From NCBI GenBank assembly GCA_964639215.1, contig CAZXCV010000010.1, forward strand, positions 1 to 49,590: a stretch of DNA of 49,590 bases. Reading direction: 5' to 3'. Every line of letters starts with the position of its first letter. Position 1 is the stretch's first letter. Position numbers and translations under genes: made by a program. This document shows, in pieces, positions 41,189-49,045 of the stretch. The stretch comes from UBA6120 sp964639215. Its GTDB lineage: Bacteria; Bacillota_I; Bacilli_A; RFN20; CAG-826. The notes below the pieces were generated by a model that saw only the letters and a program-made list of their open reading frames with translations, was not told the origin of the DNA and made no database searches.

Positions 41189-43111
41189 ATGGCTAGTTTT
41201 GCATTTGAAGAAGAAACAATAAAAACCAAGGTTCACTTTGGTGTGTGGGGAAAAATCGTCGTCTATGCTCTGAGACGGTGGTACTTTTTAGTTGTAATCG
41301 CTATTTTCATGCTCCTGACGAGTTTTCATGATGCGAGTTTTGTTCCCTTGCTCAACAAAGCGGCGATTGATGCGATTTCCACGACTTCATCACTACCTTA
41401 TGACCAGGTGCTTATCGATGTGTCATTCATTTTTGGAATCCGATTTACGATTGGCTTTTGGGGTTATGGCCTCATTCTCTTAATTGGCATTCTCATCCGT
41501 TCATTAAGCATCTTCGTGACTTTTTTCGTCACTAACTATCTCGAGATGAGCATTTATGTCGCAATGCGTCAAGATGCTTTTAGACGCGTCCAAGAACTAT
41601 CATTTTCTTATTTTGATAGAACTTCAGCTGGATGGCTCATCGCCCGGCTTCAAAGTGACACTTCTAAGATTTCAGACATGATTTCCTGGGGTATTATTCG
41701 CGTGGTTTGGTTAGTGTTTGATTTGACATTGACGCTGATTACAATGTTTATCGTGTCCTGGCAGATGGCCTTAATTCTTTTAGCCGCCACGCCGCTTATC
41801 ATGATTATTGCCCCTTACTTTGAAGTCGTTTTGCTTAAACTCAGTCGTATTGCTCGCAATGCTTTTAGTGGTTATGTCGCTTGGTTGGCTGAATCGATTG
41901 CCGGAGCGAAGACAATCAAAACATTAGCGATTGAAAATACCGTTCAAAAAGAAGCTGATGAAATTGTAACTGATATTCGCAACAAAACATTCAAACGCAT
42001 GAAGTTCCAAGCATTCTTCAATCCAAGTGTCATTTTTGTAATGGCATTAACGACGGCCATCGTTATTTTCTTCGGCAGTCGTTTCATGGAACAAAACGAC
42101 GCAATTAATGTCGCAACATTCGCCCTATACGTTGGCTTCGTTCGTTCAATCTTCAATCCACTGCAAGAATTCGCGGAATTGTTTGGCGATATTGTCGCAA
42201 CGCAATCTTCAGTTGAAAAGATTGTCTCGCTGATTGAGACGAAACCAGAAATTATCGATCGTCCGGAGATCGTTCAAAAATATGGCACGCTCTTTGATCA
42301 AAAACGTCAGAACTTTGAACCAATTCATGGTGAGATTGAATTTAAGCATGTTGATTTTTCTTATCTTAAAGGCATCGAAATCATTCATGACATGAATCTG
42401 AAAATTAAAGCGGGTCAAAGCGTTGCTATTGTTGGTGAAACTGGTTCGGGGAAATCAACTACCGTTAACCTTCTGTGTCGCTTTTATGAACCGACGAATG
42501 GGCAGTTACTAATTGATGGCGTCGATTACCGTGATCGCTCTGTCGCCTGGTTACGTAGTAACATCGGTTATGTTCAACAAACACCTTTCATCTTTTCAGG
42601 AACAATTCGGAAAAACATTGCCTATGGCAAACTCGATGCGACTGATAAAGAAATTATTCGAGCGGCGAAACTTGTTGATGTCCACGATTTTATTATGTCA
42701 CTGCCAAAAGGCTATGAAACGGAACTCATTGATGGTGGTGCGGAACTATCCGTCGGACAAAAACAATTAATCTCTTTCGCACGAGCGATTGTGCGCAACC
42801 CATCAATTATGATTCTTGATGAAGCCACAAGTTCGATCGACACGGAAACCGAGGTTGTCATCCAAAAAGCGATTAAGGACGTTCTCTTTGGTCGCACTTC
42901 CATCATTATTGCCCATCGATTGTCAACCGTTGTTGATAGTGATCGCATCCTAGTGATGGATAATGGTCGGATTATTGAAGACGGTTCTCATGTTGAACTG
43001 ATTAAAGCGCATGGCCTTTACTACAAGTTATATATGAATCAATTTGCCGAACTAAAAGTCGAAGAACAAATCGAAACGTATGAAACTCAAATTGCTGGTA
43101 TTACTGATTAA
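41189..43111 (+). CDS. ABC multidrug exporter subunit B (heterodimeric, catalytic site)
   Basis: A 640-residue half-transporter with six membrane helices (residues 20-330) and a nucleotide-binding domain: Walker A GETGSGKST (near 415), signature LSVGQKQL (near 520, the second Gly replaced by Val) and Walker B MILDEATSSID with the catalytic Glu. The exact complement of subunit A: intact catalytic Glu with an altered signature. Substrate cannot be read from sequence; drugs or lipids are likely. It ends one base before the convergent gtrA. Confidence 0.9.
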   Translation: MASFAFEEETIKTKVHFGVWGKIVVYALRRWYFLVVIAIFMLLTSFHDASFVPLLNKAAIDAISTTSSLPYDQVLIDVSFIFGIRFTIGFWGYGLILLIGILIRSLSIFVTFFVTNYLEMSIYVAMRQDAFRRVQELSFSYFDRTSAGWLIARLQSDTSKISDMISWGIIRVVWLVFDLTLTLITMFIVSWQMALILLAATPLIMIIAPYFEVVLLKLSRIARNAFSGYVAWLAESIAGAKTIKTLAIENTVQKEADEIVTDIRNKTFKRMKFQAFFNPSVIFVMALTTAIVIFFGSRFMEQNDAINVATFALYVGFVRSIFNPLQEFAELFGDIVATQSSVEKIVSLIETKPEIIDRPEIVQKYGTLFDQKRQNFEPIHGEIEFKHVDFSYLKGIEIIHDMNLKIKAGQSVAIVGETGSGKSTTVNLLCRFYEPTNGQLLIDGVDYRDRSVAWLRSNIGYVQQTPFIFSGTIRKNIAYGKLDATDKEIIRAAKLVDVHDFIMSLPKGYETELIDGGAELSVGQKQLISFARAIVRNPSIMILDEATSSIDTETEVVIQKAIKDVLFGRTSIIIAHRLSTVVDSDRILVMDNGRIIEDGSHVELIKAHGLYYKLYMNQFAELKVEEQIETYETQIAGITD

Positions 43112-43654
43112 TTAATCGTTGTTACTATCAAGGTCTTTAAGCGGGTCATCGTGCCCCGCTTTTTGTTTTGGCTTCACCAAAAAGCGAATGATAAAAAACA
43201 TGATTGGAATCGGTAAAATTCCTGCTAGTGTGTAGCTGATATAAGGATTAACGCCAAGCACTATTTCAAATAAATAGATGAATCCTTGTTGCAAAATAAA
43301 GTTTGGAATGGATGACAAAGGATAGATTGCCAAACGTTTAATACTCCATTTTGCGCGAAAAGCATAAATCGCTTGGGTTGTATAGGCCACAGGTAACAAG
43401 GCCACAAACATGATGAGCCCCGGCAAATCAATTTGAAGTTTCAAAAACCAAAGCAATATAAAATCCCATTTCGGATTGTAACCGATGAGATAGTCAAACA
43501 TTAACCGTAATGCCGATGTCACGATAATGCCTAAAACAGTATTAAAACCACCGACAATGATAAAGCGGAAGAATGCTTTTTCCCAAAGCTGTCTTATTAA
43601 AGTTTCAAGTTTGCCAAGAGCACTTGTCTCATCTTTAAATAGTCGTTTATTCAT
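43112..43654 (-). CDS. GtrA-family membrane protein
   Basis: A 180-residue protein with four membrane helices, with the GtrA motifs FRFIIVGGFNTVLGIIV (first helix) and AYTTQAIYAFRAKW. GtrA proteins move undecaprenyl- or lipid-linked sugars across the membrane for cell-wall or teichoic acid decoration; no polyprenol glycosyltransferase is adjacent, so the partner is elsewhere. The ATG has no ribosome binding site and is 7 nt from a perfect -10 box. It abuts the ABC exporter stop with no intergenic base. Confidence 0.85.
   Translation of the reverse strand: MNKRLFKDETSALGKLETLIRQLWEKAFFRFIIVGGFNTVLGIIVTSALRLMFDYLIGYNPKWDFILLWFLKLQIDLPGLIMFVALLPVAYTTQAIYAFRAKWSIKRLAIYPLSSIPNFILQQGFIYLFEIVLGVNPYISYTLAGILPIPIMFFIIRFLVKPKQKAGHDDPLKDLDSNND
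43139..43169 (+). terminator. Terminator of the ABC exporter, inside gtrA
   Basis: AAGCGGG-TCATCGTGC-CCCGCTT followed by TTTTGTTTT on the plus strand. It lies 27 nt beyond the exporter stop and wholly within the 3' coding end of the convergent gtrA. Confidence 0.75.
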
Positions 43655-43661
43655 GCGACAA

Positions 43662-43670
43662 ATTATACCA
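43662..43670 (-). promoter_or_regulatory. Extended -10 promoter of gtrA (probable leaderless transcript)
   Basis: TGG followed by a perfect TATAAT on the minus strand, 7 nt before ATG 43654. The lemA terminator ends near 43686, so the promoter must lie in this gap. Confidence 0.6.
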
Positions 43671-43685
43671 TATTCTCACTCTATA

Positions 43686-43713
43686 AAGAAAAAGCCCCAC
43701 GATTTGCAGGGCT
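43686..43713 (-). terminator. Rho-independent terminator of lemA
   Basis: AGCCC (43713-43709) and GGGCT (43697-43693) form the stem on the minus strand, followed by TTTTCTTT. It begins 20 nt after the lemA stop. Confidence 0.65.
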
Positions 43714-43732
43714 AATTAAGTGTTTGGACTCT

Positions 43733-44314
43733 TTAGAACTTAACTTTTGGGGCATTCCGTTCTTCTTCATCATCTAGTTTAAATAATTGGGCTTCTTTAA
43801 ACTTGAACATTCCAGCGACGATGTTGGATGGGAATACTTCACGGATGTTATTAAAGCTTAAAACGACATCATTATAAAATTGACGTGAGAAGGCGATTTT
43901 GTTTTCCGTATCTTGTAATGTTTCTTGCATTTTGAGGAAACTTTGGTCGGATTTAAGTTGTGGATATTGTTCCACAACAACGGCAATCGAACGGCTCAGT
44001 AAATTATTTGCTTGCGCCATTTCTTGAACATTACCTGATGAAGCGCCTTCTGCGAACATTTTGCGCGCTTTGGCGAATTCCATGAAGATATCTTTTTCTT
44101 GAGCTGCGAAACCCTTAACGGTTTCCATGATATTTGGAATCATGTCAAAGCGACGTTTTAATTGCACTTCGATTTGCGCCCACGAATTTTTGACCTTATT
44201 ACGGCCGACGACAAGTTTATTGTACGTGCCGATAATCCACACCGCGAGCACGGCAATAATGACGACAACAACAATGATGGTGATCCATCCTCCGAGACTG
44301 ACAAATGTTCTCAT
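43733..44314 (-). CDS. lemA: LemA family protein
   Basis: A 193-residue LemA protein: one N-terminal membrane helix (residues 8-30) and a long helical cytoplasmic or extracellular bundle with the family motif RNKVKNSWAQIEVQLKRR and IPNIMETVKGFAAQE. Function is not well defined; the family is linked to envelope stress. It is downstream of a DUF2207 protein, a frequent genomic pairing. AAAGGAG lies 8 nt before the ATG. Confidence 0.93.
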   Translation of the reverse strand: MRTFVSLGGWITIIVVVVIIAVLAVWIIGTYNKLVVGRNKVKNSWAQIEVQLKRRFDMIPNIMETVKGFAAQEKDIFMEFAKARKMFAEGASSGNVQEMAQANNLLSRSIAVVVEQYPQLKSDQSFLKMQETLQDTENKIAFSRQFYNDVVLSFNNIREVFPSNIVAGMFKFKEAQLFKLDDEEERNAPKVKF

Positions 44315-44356
44315 AGCTAAATCTCCTTTAGGTTACTTCATAATATTATCATTATT

Positions 44357-44378
44357 AAAATGATATTTTCATCATTTT
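44357..44378 (-). terminator. AT-rich hairpin after the DUF2207 gene
   Basis: AAAATGAT and ATCATTTT form an 8-bp stem around 6 bases, ending in Ts on the minus strand. Weak and AT-only; it may be a leaky terminator or leave lemA cotranscribed. Confidence 0.35.
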
Positions 44379-44385
44379 TAGAATA

Positions 44386-46392
44386 TTATCGTAAGCGAAC
44401 GCCAGAACCACCGCCACCGAAGTGGCCTCCGCCGCCACCACCAAAGCGACCACCACCGCGGGCTGAGTTTCGTTGTTGTTGGGCAACTTGAATTGTTTGC
44501 TGCGCACGCATGAATGAGCGATTAATTCCGTACCAATAATAATAATGGAGCCCTGGGTATCGGAAGAATGATGATTGATTTAACTCTTGTTCTTGGTGTA
44601 ATTGTTTGTACTTATAGCGCAGTTGTTTTTCGACTAGATCAGCGATGCCAAAGGCAACAGCATACACCATGTAGTGTTCCCAAACGATAATGCCTGGCAT
44701 TGAATAATCTTTAATGTTTGAAAACTCTCGTAAGAATTTTTCAAATGCTACCCAACGAACATAATCTTCATGCCCGGTAATCGAGCGTCGTTCAATTGCT
44801 GAGGCATAAGCGCCAATGACAATACTGATGGCAATGAGGGCGCCACCAAGGATCATCGTATATGTTCCATACGCTAGCATGCGCAGAATGACCATAATGA
44901 TACCCACCACCAACAATAAACTTGAAATCGGTGCGCCTTTTTTCTTGGCTTCAGACACATCATCGAAGAACTCTTGCTCTTGACCTTCGGTTTGAGCGAG
45001 ACGGTTAAACTCTTTATTGGCGCTCATATATTTAATTGCTCTGGCTTCGGTTTTACTATAATCCTCGAGTTGCTTCAGTGTTAATGTATCTCCGTTAGCG
45101 ACAACATCAAAAAACCATGTCAATAACTGTTTTTCATATGCTTTAAGGTCGTCTTGATTTCGGTCACGACGATAAATCAATGTATAGTTGGCATTCTTAT
45201 CAGTTAATGATTGACCAGTAGCGTCAATCGCGACATAACCTCGCCTGATTAAATCCATCAATGTGGCACTGACATCATCTTTAGTAATCTCTTTAAAACG
45301 ATATAAATAGCCCATGATGGCCGGACCATACTCACCAGGGAGTTCGCGATAATATTCTCCGTAAAAATCCGAAGATCGTTCCTTATCATATGTTAGATAA
45401 ATTGCGCGAACTTTTACAAACGTATAAGCAAGTAATGCCCCGAAAAGAACGAGGGCAATAATCTCAACAATTTGATAAATCGTTCGTGGCATTGTCGCTT
45501 CGGTTTGGTAACGACTAACATTAGGCAAATGGGTGATGGTGTCGACAAGATTACCATATGTATTATTTGTGATTGATAATGCCGAAGCTGGAAAATTGAT
45601 ACGGGTAACGATTGCTTCCTCGGGGTATAGGCGTTTTGCCGTCAATGTGACGATGACATTGCCTAATTCATTTTTAACAACTTCTTTGACTTTAACCATG
45701 TTTGAACCAAAAGCATAGGCGGTCACGTCACTGACTTCATAGTTATTACCGGGTAAGGTAATCGAAACTTCAACATTACTTGTTTTCATGTAATCAGTGG
45801 CGGCGACTGTCCAATAAAATTCGGCGGTATCTGCATATTTTAGAGCCACACCTTTAATCGTGTAATCATAGTCGAAGCGGGCATTTGACCATAACGATGA
45901 ATTATAATGCAGCAAATTGACAGATTCATTATCTTCACTAACGAAGGGATCACCAAGCTCATTAACAGCATTCGGTAACCAAGAATAACTTAGATAAAGG
46001 CGTTGGCTACCAATGGTACGATTGACCGCGGCGCTTCCGTCACCTTCAATCAACAAGTTACCATTTAAATCATAGACGGCATTAGAAAATGAGGATGTAT
46101 CGAAAACTGGTCGATGGACGGTATTACTGACATCCTCATCATCCGCAGTGAAATAAAGCGATTGTTCAATCGCTCCGTAGTTGATATAGCGAACGCGCGA
46201 TTCTTGAAATCGAACATCACCATTTGCCTGAACGGTGATGTCGCTAACAAATGATTCGGTGCGGGCATCAATAAACGAATACTCATAAGCATTCATTTGA
46301 TAAATCGTCATCGCAATCGAACCAATGAAAACAACTGCGGCAACTAGCAATTTTCCTTGGTTATTTTTATTGAAGAATTTATTATTTTTCAT
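44386..46392 (-). CDS. DUF2207 membrane protein with glycine-rich tail
   Basis: A 668-residue protein: N-terminal membrane helix (about 14-32), an extracellular DUF2207 beta-domain (about 40-290), a membrane helix (about 305-325), a soluble middle region, two close membrane helices (about 500-540) and a C-terminal tail rich in Gly (GGGRFGGGGGGHFGGGGSG). The architecture is typical of DUF2207 proteins that neighbour LemA. Role unknown. The ATG has no ribosome binding site and a TGG-TATGAT box ends 6 nt upstream. Confidence 0.88.
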   Translation of the reverse strand: MKNNKFFNKNNQGKLLVAAVVFIGSIAMTIYQMNAYEYSFIDARTESFVSDITVQANGDVRFQESRVRYINYGAIEQSLYFTADDEDVSNTVHRPVFDTSSFSNAVYDLNGNLLIEGDGSAAVNRTIGSQRLYLSYSWLPNAVNELGDPFVSEDNESVNLLHYNSSLWSNARFDYDYTIKGVALKYADTAEFYWTVAATDYMKTSNVEVSITLPGNNYEVSDVTAYAFGSNMVKVKEVVKNELGNVIVTLTAKRLYPEEAIVTRINFPASALSITNNTYGNLVDTITHLPNVSRYQTEATMPRTIYQIVEIIALVLFGALLAYTFVKVRAIYLTYDKERSSDFYGEYYRELPGEYGPAIMGYLYRFKEITKDDVSATLMDLIRRGYVAIDATGQSLTDKNANYTLIYRRDRNQDDLKAYEKQLLTWFFDVVANGDTLTLKQLEDYSKTEARAIKYMSANKEFNRLAQTEGQEQEFFDDVSEAKKKGAPISSLLLVVGIIMVILRMLAYGTYTMILGGALIAISIVIGAYASAIERRSITGHEDYVRWVAFEKFLREFSNIKDYSMPGIIVWEHYMVYAVAFGIADLVEKQLRYKYKQLHQEQELNQSSFFRYPGLHYYYWYGINRSFMRAQQTIQVAQQQRNSARGGGRFGGGGGGHFGGGGSGVRLR

Positions 46393-46398
46393 AGTAAC

Positions 46399-46407
46399 AT
46401 CATACCA
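46399..46407 (-). promoter_or_regulatory. Extended -10 promoter of the DUF2207 gene (probable leaderless transcript)
   Basis: TGG followed by TATGAT on the minus strand, 6 nt before ATG 46392, just after the metallophosphoesterase stop. Readthrough from upstream is an alternative. Confidence 0.4.
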
Positions 46408-46409
46408 CC

Positions 46410-47255
46410 CTAACTCGCGTGTTTTAAGGTTATGGTAACAATTTCTGCATCACAATTGATGCGGATTGGGAGGAAGCCGCTTCCAGCTCCGCGACTCACT
46501 ATAAAATCCATCATTCCAACATTAAAATGACCACCCGCGAAGGTTTCGTCAAGCAGTTTGGCTGGACTCCAGTTAAAAAGACGAATGTGACCACCATGGA
46601 AGTGTCCGGATAGCATCAAATCAACCCCTAAAGTTGCCGCCTCATTATAAAAATCAGGATGGTGAGATGATAAAATTGTGAAGTCATCATCAGTATTTAG
46701 TAAAGATCCAATCGAAGGTTCTAAAACGACGGCTTCACTCGCTTTAAATCCCCAATATCCCTCGACGTCTGTTTGTTCAACACCGATGAATGCTAACTTG
46801 TCATCAGAGCGAGTGACTGTATGCCGAGCCCCACTAATATTAATCACGCCATGCGTGTCTAATAAATCAAGAAATGCTGGATATTGCGAAGCGCGTATAT
46901 CGTGATTGCCATTTTCATAAAGAATCGGATAAGAGGCTAAACCTATTAAAAATGCGGTGACGCGGTCAAGATTTTTTGTATATTCATCAATAAAGTCACC
47001 AGTCAAAACAATGATATCCGGGTTTTCGTCAACAATTGCTTCGATGATATTCTGATTTGCATAATCAAGCGCTTCGTTATGAAAATCGCTCACTTGCACG
47101 ATTTTATAACCATCAAACGATAGTGGAAGATCTGGCCGTGTTACTTCATAACGAGTGACGACTAACTTATTGCTATCAAGCAAAAACAAGGTTACAGGCA
47201 ATAACGTAACGATGACTAAACCAATGATTAAACGACGATGCCTTTTTTTCATCAT
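46410..47255 (-). CDS. Membrane-anchored metallophosphoesterase (YkuE/YaeI-like)
   Basis: A 281-residue calcineurin-like phosphoesterase with an N-terminal membrane helix (about residues 8-26). Metal-binding motifs are complete: VSDFHN, LTGDFID, ENGNHD, SSHHPD and SGHFHGG. Family members cleave UDP-diacylglucosamine or other phospho-lipids at the membrane; the substrate here is unknown. ATG 47255 overlaps the ZIP stop (ATGA); the open frame to 47309 only shadows the ZIP gene. Confidence 0.88.
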   Translation of the reverse strand: MMKKRHRRLIIGLVIVTLLPVTLFLLDSNKLVVTRYEVTRPDLPLSFDGYKIVQVSDFHNEALDYANQNIIEAIVDENPDIIVLTGDFIDEYTKNLDRVTAFLIGLASYPILYENGNHDIRASQYPAFLDLLDTHGVINISGARHTVTRSDDKLAFIGVEQTDVEGYWGFKASEAVVLEPSIGSLLNTDDDFTILSSHHPDFYNEAATLGVDLMLSGHFHGGHIRLFNWSPAKLLDETFAGGHFNVGMMDFIVSRGAGSGFLPIRINCDAEIVTITLKHAS

Positions 47256-48049
47256 CCAAGCGCAACATCGAGAATCATCATCACGATAAAGCCAAGCATA
47301 AGACCCCATGTCCCAAAATCACTATGCTCACCTAAATGAGCTTGTGGTATTAATTCCTCAACGGTCACATAAATCATCATGCCCGCGGCAAATGCTAAGA
47401 GCCAAGGCATCATCCCTGCGCCAGCCCCATAGATTGCTAGAAAGATGCCAATCACTGCAGAAATGGGTTCCACAATCGCGCTAAAAACGCCAAGGGCGAA
47501 TGCTTTATTGGTGTTTTTCAGTTCTTTCTTGAGTGGTAAGGCAACAGCAGCACCCTCAGGAAAATTTTGTAAGGCGATTCCAATCGCTAACCCCAAGGCG
47601 CCTAAGAAGACACCGGGAGCTTGACTCACAAATGCGGCTCCAAAAGCAAAACCAACTGCGAGTCCTTCGGGTACATTATGAATAGTCATCGCCAAAAACA
47701 ATTTGGAACTTGTCGATAACTTTGTCGGTAATCCTTCTTCGATTTTACCTTCGCTATGAAAATGTGGTACCAATTTATCGACCGCTAATAGCACGAGTCC
47801 ACCAATTGCAAATCCTATCGAAGCCGGTAACCATCCGGGAATACCTTGGTCATTACTTAATTCAATCGCGGGAATAATGAGTGACCAGATGCTCGCGGCA
47901 ATCATCACGCCTGCGGCAAAACCGAGAAATATTTTATTAAATTTTTCTGAAAATGTGTCTTTGAAGAAATAAACCATCGCTGATCCCGCAATTGTCGCGA
48001 TTCCAATGAGGCTCATCCCTAAAATTGTCATTTGGATATCTGTCATCAT
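47252..48049 (-). CDS. ZIP-family divalent metal transporter (ZupT-like)
   Basis: A 265-residue protein with about eight membrane helices. The metal-binding signature of the family is HNVPEGLAVG (near residue 124, fourth helix) and QNFPEGAAVALPL (near 160, fifth helix); a histidine-containing loop KLVPHFHSEG precedes them. Zinc or iron uptake is expected. AGGAAG lies 5 nt before ATG 48049. The gene is 9 bp after the hydrolase. Confidence 0.93.
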   Translation of the reverse strand: MMTDIQMTILGMSLIGIATIAGSAMVYFFKDTFSEKFNKIFLGFAAGVMIAASIWSLIIPAIELSNDQGIPGWLPASIGFAIGGLVLLAVDKLVPHFHSEGKIEEGLPTKLSTSSKLFLAMTIHNVPEGLAVGFAFGAAFVSQAPGVFLGALGLAIGIALQNFPEGAAVALPLKKELKNTNKAFALGVFSAIVEPISAVIGIFLAIYGAGAGMMPWLLAFAAGMMIYVTVEELIPQAHLGEHSDFGTWGLMLGFIVMMILDVALG

Positions 48050-48058
48050 CGTTACTTC

Positions 48059-49045
48059 CTATCTGTCTAAAAAATCAAAAATTACTTTAAAAATATCAGA
48101 ATCGTTTTTTGTAATTAAGTCATAATCAATGCTTTTATAAAATTGTTGGCTCTCCGTGCTATAAGGTTGCCGGTCGTACTTCTTTTTCTCTTTAAGAATT
48201 TTAATAAAATATTGTTCGGCTTCTCGTGTTAAATATGGATTGTGATTTTTATCTTGTTCGAGGTAAAAATGAATGTTCGGATTATCTTTTGCAAGCAGCT
48301 GGAAACGTTCAAATTGTTTGGCCTTGACAAACTGATCTTGGAGTCCTGCGATAAAAAGCATTGGAACTCGTCCTTGTTTTATCGCCGAGGTAATATCATA
48401 AATTCCCTCATTACCAAATTTCAACCAATTGGCAAAATCGATAAATAGTTCAAAGATTTTTAGGTATGGGCGTACAGATGAAAGGACACTCGGAACGTTA
48501 TTAAATCCGGAAATCGAAATAACACGCCGAAACTTTGAACTAATTAATGGAGCAATGCCACTCGCATAACCACCCCAGCTATGACCAATAATATCAAGAG
48601 GTAATGACGATAAATCATCTCGTTCACTAATATAGGTAAGACATGCCTTTAAATCATGTAGGGCTTGTGGTAATCCTTTAATATATTTTCCTTGCGATAA
48701 TTCGGCCCCGGTATAATCAAATGCCAAGACACGGTAATCATGTAAAGCTAACTCACGAATCACATGCATGTAAGCGTGATGACCAGCGCCGATGCCCATC
48801 ATAAAAATTATTAATCGTGACGGTTTTTTTCTTCTAGGGGTGTAAATAAAACCGCGCAGAGCATTTTTTCCTGATAAGAATTCAATTGGTTCAGCGCTAA
48901 TATCAGCAAAATCAGTAGCAGTAAAATATTTTAAAAAGGGATCTTGGTTACTTCTCCGATGAAATGAGAACTCTAAAAGGAGCCAGATAAATAGTTCTAT
49001 CAGCAATAAGATTCCAAAGATGATTCCAATAATAAGCCAGGGCAT
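48059..49045 (-). CDS. Membrane-anchored alpha/beta hydrolase
   Basis: A 328-residue serine hydrolase with an N-terminal membrane helix (residues 3-26). The nucleophile elbow is GHSWGG (near 153), the oxyanion segment MGIGAGHHAY, the acid in GLQDQF and the histidine in DKNHNPYLT. This resembles short-chain lipase or peptidase-type hydrolases with a membrane anchor; substrate unknown. AGGTG lies a few nt before the ATG. It begins the hydrolase-ZIP-metallophosphoesterase run. Confidence 0.82.
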   Translation of the reverse strand: MPWLIIGIIFGILLLIELFIWLLLEFSFHRRSNQDPFLKYFTATDFADISAEPIEFLSGKNALRGFIYTPRRKKPSRLIIFMMGIGAGHHAYMHVIRELALHDYRVLAFDYTGAELSQGKYIKGLPQALHDLKACLTYISERDDLSSLPLDIIGHSWGGYASGIAPLISSKFRRVISISGFNNVPSVLSSVRPYLKIFELFIDFANWLKFGNEGIYDITSAIKQGRVPMLFIAGLQDQFVKAKQFERFQLLAKDNPNIHFYLEQDKNHNPYLTREAEQYFIKILKEKKKYDRQPYSTESQQFYKSIDYDLITKNDSDIFKVIFDFLDR

